64,000 nt of DNA, from positions 11,458,501 through 11,522,500 of the forward strand of contig NC_063275.1 of assembly GCF_910591885.1 (NCBI RefSeq), written 5' to 3'. Below are positions 46,591 to 61,200 of the stretch, in pieces (the stretch's first letter is position 1; every line of letters starts with the position of its first letter). Under the pieces are notes generated by a model that made no database searches, was not told where the DNA came from, and worked only from the letters and a program-made list of their open reading frames with translations. The DNA is from Bombus terrestris (lineage: Eukaryota; Arthropoda; Insecta; Hymenoptera; Apidae). The translations under genes were made by a program, and so were the position numbers.

Positions 46591-48450
46591 TGATACGATA
46601 TATCGTAATGCTATATAACGTTATAACTTATATCGTAATAATATATGACGTTATGGGTTATATCGTTATACTACATAACGTTATACGTTATATCGTTATG
46701 CTATATAACGTTCTACGTTATATCGTAATAGTATATAACGTTATACGATATATCCTAATCCTATATAACGTTATACCTTGAATCGCAATAGTATATAACG
46801 TTATACGTTATATCGTAATTGTATATAACGGTATACGTTATACCGTAACAGTATATAACGTTATACGTTATATCGCAATAGTATATAACGTTATACGTTG
46901 TATGGTAATAGTATATAACGTTATACGTTATATCGTAATTGTATATAACGTTATACGTTATATCGTAATTGTACATACCGTTATACGTTATATCGCAATA
47001 GTATATACCGTTATACGTTATAACGTATTACTATATAACGAGATACGATATATCGTAATGCTATATACCGTTATAGCTTATATCGTAATAGTATATAACG
47101 TTATGCGTCATAACGTATTACCATATAACATGATACGATATATCGTAATGCTATATAACGTTATACGTTATATCGCAATAGTATATAACGTTATACGTTA
47201 TATCGTTATACTACATAACGTTATACGTTATATCGTTATGCTATATAACGTTATACGTTATATCGTAATAGTATATAACGTTATACGTTATATCGTAATT
47301 GTATATAACGTTATACGTTATACCGTAACAGTATATAACGTAATACGTTATATCGTAATAGTATATAACGTTATACGTTATATCGTAATAGTATATAACA
47401 TGGTACGATATATCGTAATGCTATATAACGTTATACGTTATATCGCAATAGTATATAACGTTATACGTTATATCGTTATACTATATAACGTTATACGTTA
47501 TAGCGTAATAGTATATAACATGATACGATATATCGTAATGCTATATAACGTTATACGTTATAACGTATTACTATATAACGTGATACGATATATCGTAATG
47601 CTATATAACGTTATACGTTATATCGCAATAGTATATAACGTTATACGTTATAACGTATTACTATATAACGAGATACGATATATCGTAATGCTATATAACG
47701 TTATAACTTGTATCGTAATAATATATAACGTCATACGTTATTTCGTAATAGTATATAACGTTATACGTTATATCCTAATACTATATAATGTTATACGATA
47801 TTACGTAATACTATATAACATGATACGATATATCCTAATGCTATATAACGTTATACCTTGAATCGCAATAGTATATAACGTTATACGTTATGTCGTAATT
47901 GTATATAACGTTATACGTTATATCCTAATACTGTATAACGTTATACGTTATAACGTATTACTATATAACGTGATACGATATATCGTAATGCTATATAACG
48001 TTATAACTTATATCGTAATAATATATGACGTTATACGTTATATCGTAATAGTATATAACGTTATACGTTATAACGTATTACTATATAACGACATACGATA
48101 TATCGTAATGCTATATAACGTTGTAACCTATATCGTAATAATATATAACGTTATACGTTATATCGTTATTGTATATAACGTTATACGTTATACCGTAACT
48201 GTATATAACGTTATACGTTATATCGTAATTGTATATAACGTTATACGTTATATCGTAATTGTACATACCGTTATACGTTATATCGCAATAGTATATACCG
48301 TTATACGTTATAACGTATTACTATATAACGAGATACGATATATCGTAATGCTATATACCGTTATAACTTATATCGTAATAGTATATAACGTTATGCGTCA
48401 TAACGTATTACTATATAACATGATACGATATATCGTAATGCTATATAACG
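46590..48450 (+). repeat. Higher-order block G, right copy of 1,830-bp tandem duplication
   Basis: It follows the left copy without spacer. At 46621 the series jumps from block-F order to TTATAACTTATATCG plus GACGTTATGGG, the start seen at 44791. The copy ends near 48450, where block-F order resumes. It supplies the first part of 47103-49702. Confidence 0.9.
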
Positions 48451-49702
48451 TTATACGTTATATCGCAATAGTATATAACGTTATACGTTATATCGTTATA
48501 CTACATAACGTTATACGTTATATCGTTATGCTATATAACGTTATACGTTATATCGTAATAGTATATAACGTTATACGTTGCATCCTAATACTATATAACG
48601 TTATACGATACAACGTAATACTATATAACATGATACGATATATCCTAATGGTATATAACGTTATACCTTGAATCGCAATAGTATATAACGTTATACGTTA
48701 TATCGTAATTGTATTTAACGTTATACGTTATACCGTAACAGTATATAACGTAATACGTTATATCGTAATAGTATATAACGTTATACGTTATATCGTAATA
48801 GTATATAACATGATACGATATATCGTAATGCTATATAACGTAATACGTTATATCGCAATAGTATATAACGTTATACGATATAACGTAATACTATATAACG
48901 TTATACGTTATATCGTAATAGTATATAACATGATACGATATATCGTAATGCTATATAACGTTATACGTTATATCGCAATAGTATATAACGTTATACGTTG
49001 TATAGTAATAATATATAACGTTATACGTTATATCGTAATTGTATATAACGTTATACGTTATACCGTAACTGTATATAACGTTATACGTTATATCGTAATT
49101 GTATATAACGTTATACGTTATATCGTAATTGTATATACCGTTATACGTTATATCGCAATAGTATATACCGTTATACGTTATAACGTATTACTATATAACG
49201 AGATACGATATATCGTAATGCTATGTACCGTTATAACTTATATCGCTATACTATATAACGTTATACGTTATACCGTAATAGTATATAACATGATACGATA
49301 TATCGTAATGCTATATAACATGATACGATATATCCTAATGCTATATAACGTTATACGTTATATCGTATTACTATATAACTTTATACGTTGTGACGTAATA
49401 CTATAAACCGTGATACGATATATCGTAATGCTATATAACGTTATACGTTATATCGCAATAGTATATAACGTTATACGTTATAACGTATTACTATATAACG
49501 AGATACGATATATCGTAATGCTATATAACGTTGTAACCTATATCGTAATATTATATAACGTTATACGTTATATCGTTATTGTATATAACGTTATACGTTA
49601 TACCGTAACTGTATATAACGTTATACGTTATATCGTAATTGTATATAACGTTATACGTTACATCCTAATACTATATAACGTTATACGATACAACATAATA
49701 CT
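47103..49702 (+). repeat. Higher-order block F, second copy
   Basis: This is the direct partner of 36361-38990; its first 1.3 kb is also the right half of the 1,830-bp duplication. The offset of 10,712 bp is 357 monomers plus the +2 insertion at 42171 (the -7 and -23 deletions at 40460 and 41790 add to one whole monomer). A further partial copy of its 47.9-48.8 kb part starts 3,630 bp downstream, near 51600. Confidence 0.86.
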
Positions 49703-51299
49703 ATATAACATGATACGATATATCCTTATGGTATATAACGTTATACCTTGAATCGCAATAGTATATAACGTTATACGTTATATCGTAACGGTATATAACG
49801 TTATACGTTATGTCATATTACTATATAACATTATCTGTTGTGACGTAATACTATAAAACGTGATATGATATATCGTAATGCTATATAACGTTATACGTTA
49901 TATCCTAATACTGTATAACGTTATACGTTATAACGTATTACTATATAACGAGATATGATATATCGTAATGCTATATACCGTTATAACTTATATCGTAATA
50001 GTATATAACGTTATGCGTCATAACGTATTACCATATAACATGATACGATATATCGTAATGCTATATAACGTTATACGTTATATCGCAATAGTATATAACG
50101 TTATACGTTATATCGTTATACTACATAACGTTTTACGTTATATCGTTATGCTATATAACGTTATACGTTATATCGTAATAGTATATAACGTTATACGTTA
50201 CATCCTAATACTATATAACGTTATACGATACAACGTAATACTATATAACATGATACGATAAATCCTAATGGTACATAACGTTATACCTTGAATCGCAATA
50301 GTATATAACGTTATACGTTATATCGTAATTGTATATAACGTTATACGTTATACCGTAACAGTATATAACGTAATACGTTATATCGTAATAGTATATAACG
50401 TTATACGTTACATCCTAATACTATATAACGTTATACGATACAACGTAATACTATATAACATGATACGATATATCCTAATGGTATATAACGTTATACCTTG
50501 AATCGTAATAGTATATAACATGGTACGATATATCGTAATGCTATATAACGTTATACGTTATATCGCAATAGTATATAACGTTATACGATATAACGTAATA
50601 CTATATAACGTTATACGTTATATCGTAATAGTATATAACATGATACGATATATCGTAATGCTATATAACGTTATACGTTATATCGCAATAGTATATAACG
50701 TTATACGTTGTATAGTAATAATATATAACGTTATACGTTATATCGTAATTGTATATAACGTTATACGTTATACCGTAACTGTATATAACGTTATACGTTA
50801 TATCGTAATTGTATATAACGTTATACTTTATATCGTAATTGTATATACCGTTATAAGTTATATCGCAATAGTATATACCGTTATACGTTATAACGTATTA
50901 CTATATAACGAGATACGATATATCGTAATGCTATGTACCGTTATAACTTATATCGTAATAGTATATAACGTTATGCGTTATAACGTATTACTATATAACA
51001 ACCTACGATATATCGTAATGCTATATAACGTTATACGTTATATCGCAATAGTATATAACGTTATACGTTATATCGTTATACTATATAACGTTATACGTTA
51101 TACCGTAATAGTATATAACATGATACGATATATCGTAATGCTATATAACGTTATACGTTATAACGTATTACTATATAACGTGATACGATATATCGTAATG
51201 CTATATAACGTTATACGTTATATCGCAATAGTATATAACGTTATACGTTATAACGTATTACTATATAACGAGATACGATATATCGTAATGCTATATAAC

Positions 51300-52380
51300 G
51301 AGATACGATATATCGTAATGCTATATAACGTTATAACTTGTATCGTAATAATATATAACGTTATACGTTATATCGTAATAGTATATAACGTTATACGTTA
51401 TATCCTAATACTATATAATGTTATACGATATAACGTAATACTATATAACATGATACGATATATCCTAATGCTATATAACGTTATACCTTGAATCGCAATA
51501 GTATATAACGTTATACGTTATGTCGTAATTGTATATAACGTTATACGTTATATCCTAATACTGTATAACGTTATACGTTATAACGTATTACTATATAACG
51601 TGATACGATATATCGTAATGCTATATAACGTTATAACTTATATCGTAATAATATATGACGTTATACGTTATATCGTAATAGTATATAACGTTATACGTTA
51701 TAACGTCTTACTATATAACGACATACGATATATCGTAATGCTATATAACGTTGTAACCTATATCGTAATAATATATAACGTTATACGTTATATCGTTATT
51801 GTATATAACGTTATACGTTATACCGTAACTGTATATAACGTTATACGTTATATCGTAATTGTATATAACGTTATACGTTATATCGTAATTGTACATACCG
51901 TTATACGTTATATCGCAATAGTATATAACGTTATACGTTATAACGTATTACTATATAACGAGATACGATATATCGTAATGCTATATAACGTTATAACTTA
52001 TATCGTAATAGTATATAACGTTATGCGTCATAACGTATTACCATATAACATGATACGATATATCGTAATGCTATATAACGTTATACGTTATATCGCAATA
52101 GTATATAACGTTATACGTTATATCGTTATACTACATAACGTTATACGTTATATCGTTATGCTATATAACGTTATACGTTATATCGTAATAGTATATAACG
52201 TTATACGTTGCATCCTAATACTATATAACGTTATACGATACAACGTAATACTATATAACATGATACGATATATCCTAATGGTATATAACGTTATACCTTG
52301 AATCGCAATAGTATATAACGTTATACGTTATATCGTAATTGTATATAACGTTATACGTTATACCGTAACAGTATATAACG
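51300..52380 (+). repeat. 1,620-bp-spaced repeat, first copy
   Basis: The monomer order of this stretch recurs at 52920-54000, 54 monomers downstream. It also matches the 47.7-48.75 kb part of block F at an offset of 3,630 bp. After about 52490 this lineage departs from the block-F order with a CATGATACG monomer in place of a CGTTATACG one. Confidence 0.83.
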
Positions 52381-52919
52381 TAATACGTTATATCGTAATA
52401 GTATATAACGTTATACGTTATATCGTAATAGTATATAACATGATACGATATATCGTAATGCTATATAACGTAATACGTTATATCGCAATAGTATATAACA
52501 TGATACGATATATCGTAAAGCTATATAACGTTATACGTTATATCGCAATAGTATATAACGTTATACGTTGTATAGTAATAATATATAACGTTATACGTTA
52601 TATCGTAATAGTATATAACGTTATAACTTATATCGTAATAGTATATAACGTTATGCGTTATAACGTATTACTATATAAAATGATACGATATATCGTAATG
52701 CTATATAACGTTATACGTTATATCGCAATAGCATATAACGTTATACGTTATAACGTATTACTATATAACGTGATGCGATATATCGTAATGCTATATAACG
52801 TTGTAACCTATATCGTAATAATATATAACGTTATACGTTATATCGTAATAGTATATAACGTTATACGTTATAACGTATTACTATATAACGACATAAGATA
52901 TATCGTAATGCTATATAAC

Positions 52920-54000
52920 GAGATACGATATATAGTAATGCTATATAACGTTATAACTTGTATCGTAATAATATATAACGTCATACGTTATATCGTAATA
53001 GTATATAACGTTATACGTTATATCCTAATACTATATAATGTTATACGATATAACGTAATACTATATAACATGATACGATATATCCTAATGCTATATAACG
53101 TTATACCTTGAATCGCAATAGTATATAACGTTATACGTTATGTCGTAATTGTATATAACGTTATACGTTATATCCTAATACTGTATAACGTTATACGTTA
53201 TAACGTATTACTATATAACGAGATACGATATATCGTAATGCTATATAACGTTATAACTTATATCGTAATAATATATGACGTTATACGTTATATCGTAATA
53301 GTATATAACGTTATACGTTATAACGTATTACTATATAACGACATACGATATATCGTAATGCTATATAACGTTGTAACCTATATCGTAATAATATATAACG
53401 TTATACGTTATATCGTTATTGTATATAACGTTATACGTTATACCGTAACTGTATATAACGTTATACGTTATATCGTAATTGTATATAACGTTATACGTTA
53501 TATCGTAATTGTACATACCGTTATACGTTATATCGCAATAGTATATACCGTTATACGTTATAACGTATTACTATATAACGAGATACGATATATCGTAATG
53601 CTATATACCGTTATAACTTATATCGTAATAGTATATAACGTTATGCGTCATAACGTATTACTATATAACATGATACGATATATCGTAATGCTATATAACG
53701 TTATACGTTATATCGCAATAGTATATAACGTTATACGTTATATCGATATACTACATAACGTTATACGTTATATCGTTATGCTATATAACGTTATACGTTA
53801 TATCGTAATAGTATATAACGTTATACGTTACATCCTAATACTATATAACGTTATACGATACAACGTAATACTATATAACATGATACGATATATCCTAATG
53901 GTATATAACGTTATACCTTGAATCGCAATAGCATATAACGTTATACGTTATATCGTAATTGTATATAACGTTATACGTTATACCGTAACAGTATATAACG
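52920..54000 (+). repeat. 1,620-bp-spaced repeat, second copy
   Basis: This is the partner of 51300-52380. Differences include TATCGATATAC near 53745 for TATCGTTATAC, a change also found at 58727 in the next 4.98-kb copy. Its second half is the start of the left copy of block H. Confidence 0.83.
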
Positions 54001-57000
54001 TTATACGTTATATCGTAATTGTATATAACGTTATACGTGATATCGTAATAGTATATAACATGATACGATATATCGTAATGCTATATAACGTAATACGTTA
54101 TATCGCAATAGTATATAATGTTATACGATATAACGTAATACTATATAACGTTATACGTTATATCGTAATAGTATATAACATGATACGATATATCGTAATG
54201 CTATATAACGTTATACGTTATATCGCAATAGTCTATAACGTTATACGTTGTATAGTAATTATATATAACGTTATACGTTATATCGTAATTGTATATAACG
54301 TTATACGTTATACCGTAACTGTATATAACGTTATACGTTATATCGTAATTGTATATAACGTTATACGTTATATCGTAATTGTATATTCCGTTATACGTTA
54401 TATCGCAATAGTATATACCGTTATACGTTATAACGTATTACTATAAACGAGATACGATATATCGTAATGCTATGTACCGTTATAGCTTATATCGTAATAG
54501 TATATAACGTTATGCGTTATAACGTATTACTATATAACATGATACGATATATCGTAATGCTATATAACGTTATACGTTATATCGCAATGGTATATAACGT
54601 TATACGTTATATCGTTATACTATATAACGTTATACGTTGTACCGTAATAGTATATAACATGATACGATATATCGTAATGCTATATAACATGATACGATAT
54701 ATCCTAATGCTATATAACGTTATACGTTATATCGTATTACTATATAACTTTATACGTTGTGACGTAATACTATAAACCGTGATACGATATATCGTAATGC
54801 TATATAACGTTATACGTTATATCGCAATAGTATATAACGTTATACGTTATAACGTATTACTATATAACGAGATACGATATATCGTGATGCTATATAACGT
54901 TATAACTTGTATCCTAATAATATATAACGTTATACGTTATATCGTAATAGTATATAACGTTATACGTTATATCGTATTACTATATAACTTTATCCGTCGT
55001 GACGTAATACTATAAAACGTGATACGATATATCGTAATGCTATATAACGTTATACGTTATATCGCAATAGTATATAACGTTATACGATAGAACGTAATAC
55101 TATATAACATGATACGATATATCGTAATGCTATATAACGTTATACGTTATATCGCAATAGTATATAACGTTATACGTTATATCGTTATACTACATAACGT
55201 TATACGTTATATCGTTTTGCTATATAACGTTATATGTTATATCGTAATAGTATATAACGTTATACGTTACATCCTAATACTATATAACGTTATACGATAC
55301 AACATAATACTATATAACATGATACGATATATCCTTATGGTATATAACGTTATACCTTGAATCGCAATAGTATATAACGTTATACGTTATATCGTAACAG
55401 TATATAACGTTATACGTTATATCGTAACAGTATATAACGTTATACGTTATATCGTAACAGTATATAACGTTATACGTTATATCGTAACAGTATATAACGT
55501 TATACGTTATATCGTAACAGTATATAACGTTATACGTTATATCGTATTACTATATAACTTTATCCGTCGTGACGTAATACTATAAAACGTGATACGATAT
55601 ATCGTAATGCTATATAACGTTATACGTTATATCGCAATAGTATATAACGTTATACGTTATAACGTATTACTATATAACGAGATACGATATATCGTAATGC
55701 TATATAACGTTATAACTTGTATCGTAATAATATATAACGTTATACGTTATATCGTAATAGTATATAACGTTATACGTTATATCCTAATACTACATAACGT
55801 TATACGATAGAACGTAATACTATATAACATGATACGATATATCCTAAAGCTATATAACGTTGTATCTTTAATCGCAATAGTATATAACGTTATACGTTAT
55901 ATCGTAATTGTATATAACGTTATACGTTATACCGTAACAGTATATAACGTTATACGTTATATCGTAATAACATACAACGTTATACGTTATAACGTAATAC
56001 TATATAACGTTATACCATGTATCGTAATGCTATATAACGTTATACGTTATATCGCAATAGTATATAACGTTATACGTTATAACGTATTACTATATAACGA
56101 GATACGATATATCGTAATGCTATATAACGAGATACGATATATCGAAATGCTGTATAACGTTATAACTTGTTTCGTAATAATATATAACGTTATACGTTAT
56201 ATCGTAATAGTATATAACGTTATACGTTATATCCTAATACTATATAACGTTATACGATATAACGTAATACTATATAACATGATACGATATATCCTAATGC
56301 TATATAACGTTGTATCTTTAATCGCAATAGTATATAACGTTATACGTTATATCGTAATTGTATATAACGTTATACGTTATACCGTAACAGTATATAACGT
56401 TATACGTTATATCGTAATAACATACAACGTTATACGTTATAACGTAATACTATATAACGTGATGCGATATATCGTGATGCTATATAACGTTATACGTTAT
56501 AACGTATTACTATATAACGTGATACGATATATCGTAATACTATATAATGTTATACGATATAACGTAATACTATATAACATGATACGATATATCGTAATGC
56601 TATATAACGTTATACGTTATATCGCAATAGTATATAACGTTATACGATATAACGTAATACTATATAACGTTATACGTTATATCGTAATAGTATATAACAT
56701 GATACGATATATCGTAATGCTATATAACGTTATACGTTATATCGCAATAGTATATAACGTTATACGTTGTATAGTAATAATATATAACGTTATACGTTAT
56801 ATCGTAATAGTATATAACATGATACGATATATCGTAATGCTATATAACGTTATACGTTATATCGCAATACTATATAACGTTATACGTTGTACAGTAATAA
56901 TATATAACGTTATACGTTATATCGTAATTGTATATAACGTTATACGTTATACCGTAACTGTATATAACGTTATACGTTATATCGTAATTGTATATAACGT

Positions 57001-58275
57001 TATACGTTATATCGTAATTGTATATACCGTTATACGTTATATCGCAATAGTATATACCGTTATACGTTATAACGTATTACTATAAACGAGATACGATATA
57101 TCGTAATGCTATGTACCGTTATAACTTATATCGTAATAGTATATAACGTTATGCGTTATAACGTATTACTATATAACATGATACGATATATCGTAATGCT
57201 ATATAACGTTATACGTTATATCGCAATGGTATATAACGTTATACGTTATATCGTTATACTATATAACGTTATACGTTGTACCGTAATAGTATATAACATG
57301 ATACGATATATCGTAATGCTATATAACATGATACGATATATCCTAATGCTATATAACGTTATACGTTATATCGTATTACTATATAACTTTATACGTTGTG
57401 ACGTAATACTATAAACCGTGATACGATATATCGTAATGCTATATAACGTTATACGTTATATCGCAATAGTATATAACGTTATACGTTATAACGTATTACT
57501 ATATAACGAGATACGATATATCGTAATGCTATATAACGCTATAACTTGTATCGTAATAATATATAACGTTATACGTTATATCGTAATAATATATAACGTT
57601 ATACGTTATATCCTAATACTATATAACGTTATACGATATAACGTAATACTATATAAAATGATACGATATATCCTAATACTATATAACGTTGTATCTTTAA
57701 TCGCAATAGTATATAACGTTATACGTTATATCGTAATTGTATTTAACGTTATACGTTATACCGTAACAGTATATAACGTTATACGTTATATCGTAATAAC
57801 ATACAACGTTATACGTTATATCGTAATAGTATATAACATGATACGATATATCGTAACAGTATATAACGTTATACGTTATATCGTAACAGTATATAACGTT
57901 ATACGTTATATCGTAACAGTATATAACGTTATACGTTATATCGTATTACTATATAGCTTTATCCGTCGTGACGTAATACTATAAAACGTGATACGATATA
58001 TCGTAATGCTATATAACGTTATACGTTATATCGCAATAGTATATAACGTTATACGTTATAACGTATTACTATATAACGAGATACGATATATCGTAATGCT
58101 ATATAACGTTATAACTTGTATCGTAATAATATATAACGTTATACGTTATATCGTAATAGTATATAACGTTATACGTTATATCCTAATACTACATAACGTT
58201 ATACGATAGAACGTAATACTATATAACATGATACGATATATCCTAAAGCTATATAACGTTGTATCTTTAATCGCA
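53297..58275 (+). repeat. Higher-order block H, left copy of ~4.95-kb tandem duplication
   Basis: The variant order is repeated directly downstream at 58275-63223. The offset is 4,978 bp until about 55380 and 4,948 bp after about 55560, because this copy has five consecutive GTAACAG-type monomers where the other has four. Both copies share the one-base deletion ATAAACGAG (54443 and 57082 here). Single-monomer differences include the stretch at 54241-54260 (GTATAGTAATTATATA here, CCGTAACTGTATA in the right copy). Confidence 0.9.
55371..55540 (+). repeat. Run of five near-identical GTAACAG monomers
   Basis: Five successive monomers share the C at position 5 (GTAACAG) and appear otherwise identical. 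The equivalent place in the right copy (60361-60480) has four monomers, one of them GTAATAG. This looks like recent single-monomer expansion, and it alone explains the change of offset from 4,978 to 4,948 bp. Confidence 0.88.
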
Positions 58276-58280
58276 ATAGT
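55450..58280 (+). repeat. 2,399-bp higher-order unit with a partial second copy
   Basis: A unit starting with CTTTATCCGTCGTGACG, then ACTATAAAACGTGATACG, and later a CCTAAAGC monomer is found at about 55558 and again at 57957, 2,399 bp apart (80 monomers minus the one-base deletion at 57082). The second copy is cut off after about 58280 by the block-H junction. Confidence 0.86.
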
Positions 58281-61200
58281 ATATAACGTTATACGTTATA
58301 ACGTATTACTATATAACGACATACGATATATCGTAATGCTATATAACGTTGTAACCTATATCGTAATAATATATAACGTTATACGTTATATCGTTATTGT
58401 ATATAACGTTATACGTTATACCGTAACTGTATATAACGTTATACGTTATATCGTAATTGTATATAACGTTATACGTTATATCGTAATTGTACATACCGTT
58501 ATACGTTATATCGCAATAGTATATACCGTTATACGTTATAACGTATTACTATATAACGAGATACGATATATCGTAATGCTATATACCGTTATAACTTATA
58601 TCGTAATAGTATATAACGTTATGCGTCATAACGTATTACCATATAACATGATACGATATATCGTAATGCTATATAACGTTATACGTTATATCGCAATAGT
58701 ATATAACGTTATACGTTATATCGATATACTACATAACGTTATACGTTATATCGTTATGCTATATAACGTTGTACGTTATATCGTAATAGTATATAACGTT
58801 ATACGTTACATCCTAATACTATATAACGTTATACGATACAACGTAATACTATATAACATGATACGATATATCCTAATGGTATATAACGTTATACCTTGAA
58901 TCGCAATAGCATATAACGTTATACGTTATATCGTAATTGTATATAACGTTATACGTTATACCGTAACAGTATATAACGTTATACGTTATATCGTAATTGT
59001 ATATAACGTTATACGTGATATCGTAATAGTATATAACATGATACGATATATCGTAATGCTATATAACGTAATACGTTATATCGCAATAGTATATAATGTT
59101 ATACGATATAACGTAATACTATATAACGTTATACGTTATATCGTAATAGTATATAACATGATACGATATATCGTAATGCTATATAACGTTATACGTTATA
59201 TCGCAATAGTCTATAACGTTATACGTTATACCGTAACTGTATATAACGTTATACGTTATATCGTAATTGTATATAACGTTATACGTTATACCGTAACTGT
59301 ATATAACGTTATACGTTATATCGTAATTGTATATAACGTTATACGTTATATCGTAATTGTATATTCCGTTATACGTTATATCGCAATAGTATATACCGTT
59401 ATACGTTATAACGTATTACTATAAACGAGATACGATATATCGTAATGCTATGTACCGTTATAACTTATATCGTAATAGTATATAACGTTATGCGTTATAA
59501 CGTATTACTATATAACATGATACGATATATCGTAATGCTATATAACGTTATACGTTATATCGCAATGGTATATAACGTTATACGTTATATCGTTATACTA
59601 TATAACGTTATACGTTGTACCGTAATAGTATATAACATGATACGATATATCGTAATGCTATATAACATGATACGATATATCCTAATGCTATATAACGTTA
59701 TACGTTATATCGTATTACTATATAACTTTATACGTTGTGACGTAATACTATAAACCGTGATACGATATATCGTAATGCTATATAACGTTATACGTTATAT
59801 CGCAATAGTATATAACGTTATACGTTATAACGTATTACTATATAACGAGATACGATATATCGTGATGCTATATAACGTTATAACTTGTATCCTAATAATA
59901 TATAACGTTATACGTTATATCGTAATAGTATATAACGTTATACGTTATATCGTATTACTATATAACTTTATCCGTCGTGACGTAATACTATAAAACGTGA
60001 TACGATATATCGTAATGCTATATAACGTTATACGTTATATCGCAATAGTATATAACGTTATACGATAGAACGTAATACTATATAACATGATACGATATAT
60101 CGTAATGCTATATAACGTTATACGTTATATCGCAATAGTATATAACGTTATACGTTATATCGTTATACTACATAACGTTATACGTTATATCGTTATGCTA
60201 TATAACGTTATATGTTATATCGTAATAGTATATAACGTTATACGTTACATCCTAATACTATATAACGTTATACGATACAACATAATACTATATAACATGA
60301 TACGATATATCCTAATGGTATATAACGTTATACCTTGAATCGCAATAGTATATAACGTTATACGTTATATCGTAACAGTATATAACGTTATACGTTATAT
60401 CGTAATAGTATATAACGTTATACGTTATATCGTAACAGTATATAACGTTATACGTTATATCGTAACAGTATATAACGTTATACGTTATATCGTATTACTA
60501 TATAACTTTATCCGTTGTGACGTAATACTATAAAACGTGATACGATATATCGTAATGCTATATAACGTTATACGTTATATCGCAATAGTATATAACGTTA
60601 TACGTTATAACGTATTACTATATAACGAGATACGATATATCGTAATGCTATATAACGTTATAACTTGTATCGTAATAATATATAACGTTATACGTTATAT
60701 CGTAATAGTATATAACGTTATACGTTATATCCTAATACTACATAACGTTATACGATAGAACGTAATACTATATAACATGATACGATATATCCTAAAGCTA
60801 TATAACGTTGTATCTTTAATCGCAATAGTATATAACGTTATACGTTATATCGTAATTGTATATAACGTTATACGTTATACCGTAACAGTATATAACGTTA
60901 TACGTTATATCGTAATAACATACAACGTTATACGTTATAACGTAATACTATATAACGTGATGCGATATATCGTAATGCTATATAACGTTATACGTTATAT
61001 CGCAATAGTATATAACGTTATACGTTATAACGTATTACTATATAACGAGATACGATATATCGTAATGCTATATAACGAGATACGATATATCGAAATGCTG
61101 TATAACGTTATAACTTGTTTCGTAATAATATATAACGTTATACGTTATATCGTAATAGTATATAACGTTATACGTTATATCCTAATACTATATAACGTTA

